64,000 nt of DNA from Nemertoderma westbladi (lineage: Eukaryota > Xenacoelomorpha > Nemertodermatida > Nemertodermatidae): the NCBI GenBank assembly GCA_032718475.1, contig JAUCBJ010007696.1, positions 106,384 through 170,383 of the forward strand, in the 5' to 3' direction. The notes under the pieces were generated by a model, which did not search any database, had not been told where the DNA came from, and was given only the letters and a program-made list of their open reading frames with translations. The translations under genes and the position numbers were made by a program. Positions 57,380-64,000 of the stretch are shown piece by piece. The first letter of the stretch is position 1, and every line of letters begins with the position of its first letter.

Positions 57380-59142
57380 TATATATCCTACAGTGGAAAA
57401 GTGCTCGTTTAATATGTTCGCAATTTTTTTTGGGTCCCGAGTGCTTTGTACAGTGTCATCAGTGCGTGTGGTTATTTGTTTGGGAATTGTTAATTTTTTA
57501 ATTTATTAATTGCTGAATTTATTATTAACCAGGTTTTTCTTGTGTTTTTTGAGTTTAGTTGAAATTGTTTGGTGTACCGGTAGTACTGTTGTTCAGCGGC
57601 TCGTAGAGTACTAGTTAATTTGTTTCTATACGATTTAATTGTTTTAAGGTTAGCTTCAGTGGGATGTTCCATGTAATAGCGGTGGAGTTTATTTTTTGTT
57701 AGGGTAGGCCTACTATATAAGAGGGCATCGGTCATCCAGGGTTTGTTTGGGATTTTGCTTGGCGGTACAACATTTTTGGTATATGTAAGTTAAATAATTT
57801 TTCTATATCTAGATAAAATATGTCAAATTTTTCTTTATTTGAGACGTTATGAGAAGTGTAGGTCCAAGTGGTTGGTAAGTCAAGGTCTTTCATAAAATTT
57901 TGGTAATTGAAATTTGAATAATCGAACTTAGTGTAATTTTTTATATTATTAAAGTAACATTCATAGTTCATAAACATTGTAAATGTTGGCTGGTGGTCTG
58001 AGGTTCCAATTTTTGTATGAAAAGTTCCAGAATTTGTAGCAGCTGTAGTAATCTTTGTTATAATATGGTCGATGCATGTTTGAGTCCATGGAGTTATTAT
58101 GGTGGGGTCTTGGATGAGTTGGATGAAGCTGTAGAGGATGTTTATATATTCAGTAGGATTGTCCCTAGAAGTTAGCAAGTCTATATTGGTATCACCAGTT
58201 ATTATAATGTCGTACTGAGTGTCAGCAAGATTATAAAGAGTACAGTCAAGAAGAGAGAAGAAGTTTCATTCTTTCGGGTGTGTATAGAGTTCCTATTAGT
58301 AGAGGCTTAGATTTATGGCGTTTAATTTCGATCCATGAGTTTTCAAGGTCCTTCATTTTTAAATAATTTCGTTCTAATGTTTCTAAATGTTCCTGCACAT
58401 AAATAGCCGTCCCACCTCCTCTATCTAGCTTACCTATTTTTCGATTATCTGTAAAAGGTGATTAGTAGCCATGAATTTTTAATAGGTCTAGGTTTGATTG
58501 GTCCGTCAGAAAAGTTTCGGAAAAAGTAAGCACATCAAATTTTTTTTCAATTAATAGTAAAAAATCAGTCATGGCTAGGGGTGAAATATGGCTGCGGCAG
58601 TTTAATTTAAAAATAGAAAATGTTGACCTGTCATTTAAATTTTTTATTTCGGTTTTAAAACTTTTTCAGTGTAGGTTCGTCCATTAATATTAAGATTTGT
58701 TATATTGTCATCTGCGTCTAGGTTTGAAAAGGTTTGAATCAGTATTTGTGATTCAGGTAGAGCGTCACAGTGGGACAAATATCATGGTCGTCAGGATGTA
58801 CAGAAAAGAGGGAAATATTTCGGAATAACAATAAAAACAGTAATCGTCATATCGTATACGTCCAGCATTGTTTATCTCGTGGGGGAGTAGGAATGAGCCA
58901 CAGGGCAAATGGAACTGATTATTACAGGATATACAAATAAAAATGTACCTAATCAGTGGGTTCGAATCTCGAGTAGCAGAAGTTACATGAAATGGGACAG
59001 GGTGAGTGCGGGGAGTACTGCATTGGGGGGGGGGGGGGGGGGGGGGGGGGAGGGAGGGAGGAAGGGAGGGGGGGGGGGGGTGAGTGGGTAGGACTGTGGT
59101 AACACTGTGTACACAGTCTTTGATTAGACTAGATTTATACAC
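57380..59142 (-). pseudogene. LINE remnant: PHD-like finger plus AP-type endonuclease
   Basis: Minus strand. The upstream piece (59142-58765) has a proline-run segment from the poly(G) tract and a zinc-finger-like sequence: FICISCNNQFHLPC, then YDDYCFYC, a C-x2-C…H-x2-C…C-x2-C pattern as in LINE ORF1 PHD fingers. From about 58625, broken frames give an exonuclease-endonuclease-phosphatase domain: FDVLTFSETFLTD, then a GGGTAIYVQEHLE block, then CIDHIITKI and the catalytic-type GTSDHQPTF (near 58000). It continues to a pre-RT linker ending DPKKIANILNEHFSTVG near 57380-57430. The reverse transcriptase itself is absent. Stops and frameshifts at about 58465, 58270, 57735 and 57490 make it dead. 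The class looks like a CR1/L2/Daphne-type LINE; the clade is not certain. Confidence 0.78.
59025..59080. repeat. 56-bp G-rich tract
   Basis: G26 followed by (GGGA)n-like units and a further G13. A potential G-quadruplex on the plus strand, it reads as Pro runs in the minus-strand LINE remnant. Confidence 0.95.
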
Positions 59143-60380
59143 AGCTGGGGACTAGTCAGGCTAACAGGCCACCATGCAGATAGCATGATGAGTTAATAGG
59201 AAATATTGGACACACATGAGATATATAAATACTTCAATAAATACATAATATATATATAGAAATACTTTAAAAAATATAGAAATACTGAAACGCGTATAGA
59301 TCAGGTGCGTAAGTCTGTAAGTCTAACGGACCAATTAATTCTCATTAATTAAATATTAATTCCGACCCATCCATGTCTCGCGAAAGAGGCACCAGAGTCA
59401 CCTACCATAATAAAATAACAATATTGTTTGCGGTGAATTGCAGTTTACGAGTCACCCTGCAGATTACCCTGACCTGTTAGTGAGCGTCTCAAATTGCGGT
59501 TTTTAGTAGGACCCGCAGACATTGGAACATCTAACTGTCTAACTTACGCATGATTTCGAAGAATTTATCTCTATCATCTTCGCGATGTAGGTAGATTCGG
59601 AAATGTTGCTAACAAGTAGGCCTAAGTTATGCCGACAGGCCGACGATGGTACTGCTCTTGGCTGTCATTTCGAGCTTTGAGGAGCTTTTTTTACTTCCGT
59701 TAGTGACTGGACTGAAGATTCTAGAGCTATAATACGAGTGGAAGATTTAGACAGTTCAGCAGTTCGTTCCTAAGTGAGGATATATCCTGTTTGAGGACTT
59801 TCTTTGATTTCGTTCAGACCTCGTTTAAGCTCTTTAAAACGTTTGAAGAATTTGGTTGTTTAGTAGGTTATCGCCCAAGGCCATAATACAGAATAGATCG
59901 AGAGGCCAGTGCAGCAGTAAGTAAGATAGTTCGCACTAAATCGGGAACGCGAAGCTGAGTCGGTTTCAACTGTAAGTTCTGAAGTTTAGTAAGTTACTCT
60001 AAGAGGAATCCTGCAGTAGGTCCGTCAGCCTGTTGACAGAAATTTAGGGCTGTACTGGTCAGCTGGTGACTGGTATCATCAGTACAGAATGAATTACTCA
60101 ATGGTGTGCTTTACTGTGTACTCATCCTGACATCTTGCCGGGGTTGCCGTATGTGTATGTGTAGGCCTAGCCTTAATGCAGTAATGCTAAGTGCTAAGGC
60201 TAACTGTGATAATGTACCGGAACCGGACCGGTACGTACTACGTACCGTACATTGATTTTATATAAATGAAAATAAGGCTAGGCTACCGGTAGTAATAAAA
60301 AAAGGCTAGGCACTAGGCTGCTAGGAGGCCTGCTAGGCCCTAGGCAGCTAGGGCCTAGTTATAAAATAACTCGGACTTAC
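59143..60380. other. TRIP12 intron 1, distal part
   Basis: Mostly unique AT-rich intron DNA without a supported gene. The last 250 bp carry AGGCCT/CTAGGC and ACCGGT clusters (GGAACCGGACCGGTACG near 60217). Confidence 0.5.
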
Positions 60381-60478
60381 TTTTTCGGTTTTCGCCTTGA
60401 AGTTGAACCACTTGGAATCTGTAATAAACTTTTTGAAAGAGACTTTCCCACCACATTCACATCTTCTTTACCAGCCAT
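60381..60478 (-). CDS. TRIP12: Candidate first coding exon of TRIP12
   Basis: On the minus strand ATGGCTGGTAAAGAAGATG opens a 98-nt frame, MAGKEDVNVVGKSLSKSLL then QIPSGSTSRRKPK. It ends in AA|GTAAGT, a perfect donor at 60380. The two leftover bases join the single G at the start of the 47758 exon to make AAG and keep that exon in frame, so the intron is phase 2 and about 12.6 kb. The basic, Ser-rich composition runs smoothly into exon 2. Vertebrate TRIP12 also begins with a short, Ser/Arg-rich, poorly conserved peptide. Sequence similarity does not prove the link. The evidence is the donor, the phase, the strand and the absence of a better start in between. Confidence 0.55.
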
Positions 60479-62289
60479 CTAATCCCTAATTCGTGTTTAT
60501 CCATCGACGGATTGCCAATAGAAACCGAGTTATCAGGTTGTATGGCCAATTACAAATTATTTCAGTAGGCCTGTTCGTTCCCCTGTTTCGCTATTTCTGT
60601 ACCGATATTTCTGTATTTCAGTACCGGTATTTAGTCAGCAAACAACAGACAGACAGAACACAGAACAATACTGCAATACAGCATTAACCTGTTAATTCAA
60701 TACAGCAATAACAGAATAATCAGATTACCTGAATACTGTAGCAGTCTGGCAGTGTAAGTCAGTCTAATACTGGCTGACTGGGAAATACAGACAGGCAGAA
60801 ATAATACGCGGTTTGCAGGTCTGTCTGTCTGGCATCTGGTACCAGCCAGCCAGCAGGAGCAGACCAGGCAGCCACGGTACTGGCGACTGGTCAGCTGGTA
60901 CCCTACCGTACGAGGTAGAATAAAACGTCTGTCCTTATCTGATCTGATCTGATCTGATCTGACAGCATCTGATTCTATAACCAATCAGGAGAAAGATATA
61001 TAATATTTACCTAACTGTCTGTTAGGTAAATAGCCAATAGCTGAATAGGGGATCACGTTTCAGGTTGCCTGTTACGTATCAGTATCATCATATGAAGTAG
61101 CAGTACAGGCATATCGGTATGCATCTAATGCACAAAGGCATGTTATTATATATTAAAAATGCGATATACAGTAGGATGAAGGATGGTGGGTATGTAAGTT
61201 GTGTGATTGTCCCAGCAAAGATGGATAGTTTCAGATGTAAACAACTTTCGTAGATTTAGTCTGTTAGTTGGTGTTGAAACAATAAACTTTTATTAAAAAC
61301 AATACAGCATTTGCTGCAATATTTTTTTCGTAAATCTTTCTTGTTAATAGTTATCATTATTAATAGTTAAAGTTAATTATATTAATTATAATTAATATTA
61401 TTAATTAAGTACGGTAATGATTCTTATTAATATATTACATTTAAAATATGTATGAAATTTAAGAATTTTATTAATTTTACTATTTATTAAAGAATATGGG
61501 AAGGTGGATGGGAATGTGGGAATTTATAAACACTTATTACCTTCCAATTGAAGGAAAAGAGCAGGTTACAGCGGCTGTAATTTCTAACCAAAACAATAAA
61601 CGACGTTGTTACCTACAAATTGGGAAAGGAGCAGGTTACCGAGACAGGGTTTTCTAACCAAAACAATAAACGATTTTGTTACCTACCAATTGAGGGAAAG
61701 GAGAATATGTTACCGCGGCGGCTTGTTTACACAGTTACACCCGTCACCTTTCTTACTAACCGTCCTACTGACTGATCAATAGATCATCCCCCTCAAAAAA
61801 TAAAGGACATCGCGCACGCGCATAAAGCACTTAATAAAGATAAATTTAATAAAAACGAATACAATAAAAACAATAATAAAAACAATAAACGAATTAGTAT
61901 ATGTGCAGGTCACTGTATAAGACATAAATAAGCTCTATAATACACTCAATAAAGATAAATTAAAAAAGAATTAAAATCTTCAAATATAAAATTCCAATAA
62001 AAGTCGACCGAAAAGTGAAATCCTGGTATTCTTCACATGGGCGGTATTCTTCACATGGACCGACACCAAAATTTGGCACCAGCCGCTAAAAACAAATTTA
62101 AAATTTCTAGCTTATTTTATTTGAATTCCTTTTAGTTCGTTTCAGTTAGTCTTTTAGTTAGTATCGTTAGTTTCAGAGCGGGAAGTATTATATTGACACC
62201 CCCCCCCCCCCCCGGGTTTAAGGGGAATACCGGGGAAACTTCACATGCTGACATAGGCAGAAAGTCCAGTACTCATTTAGCTACCATTT
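60479..62289. other. TRIP12 upstream region, no gene
   Basis: Contains the presumptive TRIP12 5' UTR/promoter on the minus strand, but no recognisable core-promoter element. A (GATCT)n run at 60940-60962 is half of an inverted pair with 62463-62483. 61260-62000 is very AT-rich. 61995-62215, with a C15 tract (62199-62213), resembles 31800-31890. Confidence 0.5.
60922..60965 (+). repeat. Inverted repeat arm with (GATCT)n
   Basis: TAAAACGTCTGTCCTTATCT followed by four GATCT units. The reverse complement is at about 62458-62502, where GATCAGATCAGATAAGGACA precedes GACGTTTTA. Confidence 0.85.
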
Positions 62290-62432
62290 AAGGATGCAAG
62301 GCAGAGATGCCTCGCTAAACCCTTCAAAACATTCGTGCCGAAACGAAAACTACCTTGGCCCCATGCCGGGGTTGAACCCACAACCTCCGAGAGATGTGAA
62401 TTCAATATAACCACTACACCAAGGTGCGCTCT
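62290..62432 (-). mobile_element. tRNA-derived SINE (family copy 2)
   Basis: Minus strand A box TGGTGTAGTGG (62421-62411) and B box GGGTTCAACCC (62379-62369), 32 bp apart. They are followed by the same body as the copy at 16130-16290 (CGGCACGAATG…AAGGG, GAGGCATCTCTGCCTTGCAT). Confidence 0.85.
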
Positions 62433-62457
62433 GAACCAAGGTGGAACAAGTGTCAGA

Positions 62458-62502
62458 TACCGTCAGATCAGATCAGATCAGATAAGGACAGACGTTTTAG
62501 CC
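62458..62502 (-). repeat. Inverted repeat arm with (GATCA)n
   Basis: Partner of 60922-60965. Beyond it, both sides continue into GTAC/CAGT-rich diverged sequence (60700-60920 and 62500-62780). Confidence 0.85.
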
Positions 62503-62790
62503 ATCCTACTACCGTACAGCGTACTGCCGTACAGCAGTACAGCCGTACCGTCAGACCGTGGCCATTGCAGCATTGGTGTGGTACGACGTCTGTACTTAGT
62601 ACAGTCAGACAGTAGTACGACTGGTACGTCTGTAGTTGTGGTCTGGTGGTTGCTGCTGCCGGTCAGCCAGCATCAGGCTGGCAGGTGCAGCTGCAAACAG
62701 CTGAACAGGCATGTACGATGTACCAGTGTACCGGTACTGGCAGACTGGTACAGACTACAGACACAGACAGACACAGACTGACAGATATTT
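62500..62790. repeat. GTAC/CAGTAC-rich low-complexity DNA
   Basis: Dense CCGTAC, CAGTAC, TGGTAC and CAGACAGACA motifs. The open frames here (148 and 82 codons) result from the loss of TAA-type triplets in this composition and have no protein-like features. Confidence 0.6.
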
Positions 62791-62904
62791 GGGGGTTTTA
62801 CTTTTCAACGTATGCCGTAATGCCTGACTGCCGTACAGCCGTACGCCGTACGTATCCACGTATGTGCGTACGTATCCTGGTATCCACGTACTGACGTACC
62901 GTAA

Positions 62905-63260
62905 AATGGGATGGGGTTACTTTGCCCATTTTTACGAAAGCATATGCTGATATGGCTGTATGGATGTTACATTGTGCAAAAACATGTCAACCACTATTAC
63001 CAGCCAGACAGCACGAAATATTGTGAATTATGGTGCACTAGTAATTTTATTTTGTGAAAACATTCAGTCCAAGGGCATATAATAACATTTTTATAGTTTT
63101 TTAAAAATTTATGCTGTGCGCAAAGTAGCCCCAGGTATGGCTAACTTTGCCGACTAAATGAATTTACACTGTTTCAAGCACTTTTTGCTATAATTTGGCA
63201 ATGAAAACCAGATAAAAGACCTAATTTAGCCCCATTGAGGGGCTACTTTGCCCATAAAAT
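62905..63260. repeat. Sequence with repeated GGGGYTACTTTGCCCA motif
   Basis: GGGGTTACTTTGCCCATTTT at 62914, the inverse-type GCAAAGTAGCCCC at 63120, GGCTAACTTTGCCGAC near 63138 and GGGGCTACTTTGCCCATAAA near 63239. The recurrence suggests the terminal or subterminal zone of a DNA transposon that continues past the right edge. Confidence 0.5.
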
Positions 63261-63789
63261 GATTTTAAAAAATTAGCACCACCCCTTATCAAATTTCCTA
63301 CATTCCTATAGAAATGCTATAAGAATTTATAAGCGAAAAAAATACATAAATCTAATTGAATAATGAGTCAATAACAGGTGAGTTTCTTTAATTGGTCTAG
63401 TATATTCTATTCTGAACCGAAAACTTTGTGGTTATATTCTATAAAATTACATCATATAAGAATACAAGTTTATCTAACTAGATTGGCAATTTCTATTCTG
63501 AAAAATTGTAAAAGTATAAATGTTTTCAAATTAGAATGGTAAATTTCTAATCTAAAATATTGCATAAGAATAAATTTATCTCTAACAAGACCGGCAATTT
63601 CTCAAATTAGACAGTAATTGTAAATTTCTGTTCTAAAAAATAGACAAATATACCTAACAAAACAATAGTTAATGATAAGATAATCATTATTAAGTGCCTC
63701 TAATTGGCCTAGTTCAGGTAGATATCCATATTCCAGTTGGCAATCGACCTACTTGGAGTCGCATCGTCACATACATCATTTTCCTAGTG

Positions 63790-63993
63790 TCACTTCATAG
63801 TGTCACTATAATCATCATATTCGAAGTTGTCGATACTGATGTTGTCTGAATCCAAAATCGCAGCAATTGTGTTATCAGTCATGTCAGTGTCTGTGTCAGA
63901 GAAAGAATCCAAACTGTCGCTCTCTCCCTCAATCGCAGACTCGCTCTCTTGATGATAATTTCCGTTACGAATGATCCTTCTTCTTACTCCCAT
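63790..63993 (-). CDS. Acidic 67-residue hypothetical ORF at window edge
   Basis: Minus strand, MGVRRRIIRNGNYHQESESA followed by a run of Glu/Asp/Ser (DSFSDTDTDMTD, NFEYDDYSD). The short basic start and long acidic tail could be the N-terminal piece of a transposase or a nuclear protein, or chance. The true start may lie outside the window. Not recognised. Confidence 0.25.
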   Translation of the reverse strand: MGVRRRIIRNGNYHQESESAIEGESDSLDSFSDTDTDMTDNTIAAILDSDNISIDNFEYDDYSDTMK

Positions 63994-64000
63994 AGAGTGA

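Noticed and set aside
62335-62894. 148- and 82-codon ORFs near the right end
   Set aside because: They begin in a SINE and run through GTAC-rich low-complexity DNA.

Overview
The window is animal nuclear DNA, not bacterial. It shows spliced exons with GT-AG introns, AATAAA polyadenylation signals, tRNA-derived SINEs, non-LTR retrotransposons, hAT-type and palindromic DNA elements, and long tandem arrays in AT-rich DNA. The host genes (a TRIP12-type HECT ubiquitin ligase, a BIM/BMF-like BH3-only candidate and a secreted, apparently GPI-anchored cysteine-rich protein) point to a metazoan. The repeat landscape suggests a marine invertebrate, possibly a deuterostome, but the phylum cannot be fixed from the sequence alone.

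Layout. 1-14062 is one uninterrupted satellite of 64/70-bp monomers that runs off the left edge and has higher-order and block-duplication structure. 14-19 kb holds a short GC-rich minisatellite, a 1.55-kb hAT-like element carrying a SINE, and a GTCTGTCC-rich dispersed repeat. 19.6-20.3 kb is the intronless gene for the cysteine-rich surface protein. 22.2-23.1 kb is an intact single-exon gene with an LC8 (dynein light chain) motif followed by a BH3-like helix. 23.4-36.9 kb is repeat-dominated: a 1.97-kb element with a recurring internal GGATGGGACA motif, a LINE remnant, a 68-bp minisatellite in 208-bp trimers, a TA-flanked MITE, a 31-bp minisatellite, and a pair of ~295-bp inverted repeats enclosing both arrays.

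37.2-60.5 kb on the minus strand is the TRIP12 orthologue. It is assembled here from three exons with compatible splice phases: 60478-60381, 47758-46501 and 41823-37168, about 2003 codons in total. Nearly all of the conserved protein (ARM-like region, WWE and HECT domains) lies in the single 3' exon. The two introns are packed with mobile DNA. Intron 2 has a hAT element inserted between the A and B boxes of a SINE. Intron 1 has a 614-bp near-perfect palindrome with 9-bp target duplications. Intron 1 also has a nested stack: a foldback repeat, then a Ulp1-PHD-RT-endonuclease retrotransposon inserted in it, then a 1401-bp hAT-type palindrome inserted in the RT gene. A second LINE with a PHD-like finger and an AP-type endonuclease follows.

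60.5-64 kb is TRIP12 upstream DNA with a SINE, inverted repeats and a partial element containing a repeated TACTTTGCCCA motif, with a short acidic ORF near the edge. No rRNA gene, functional tRNA gene, CRISPR array or bacterial-type operon was seen.
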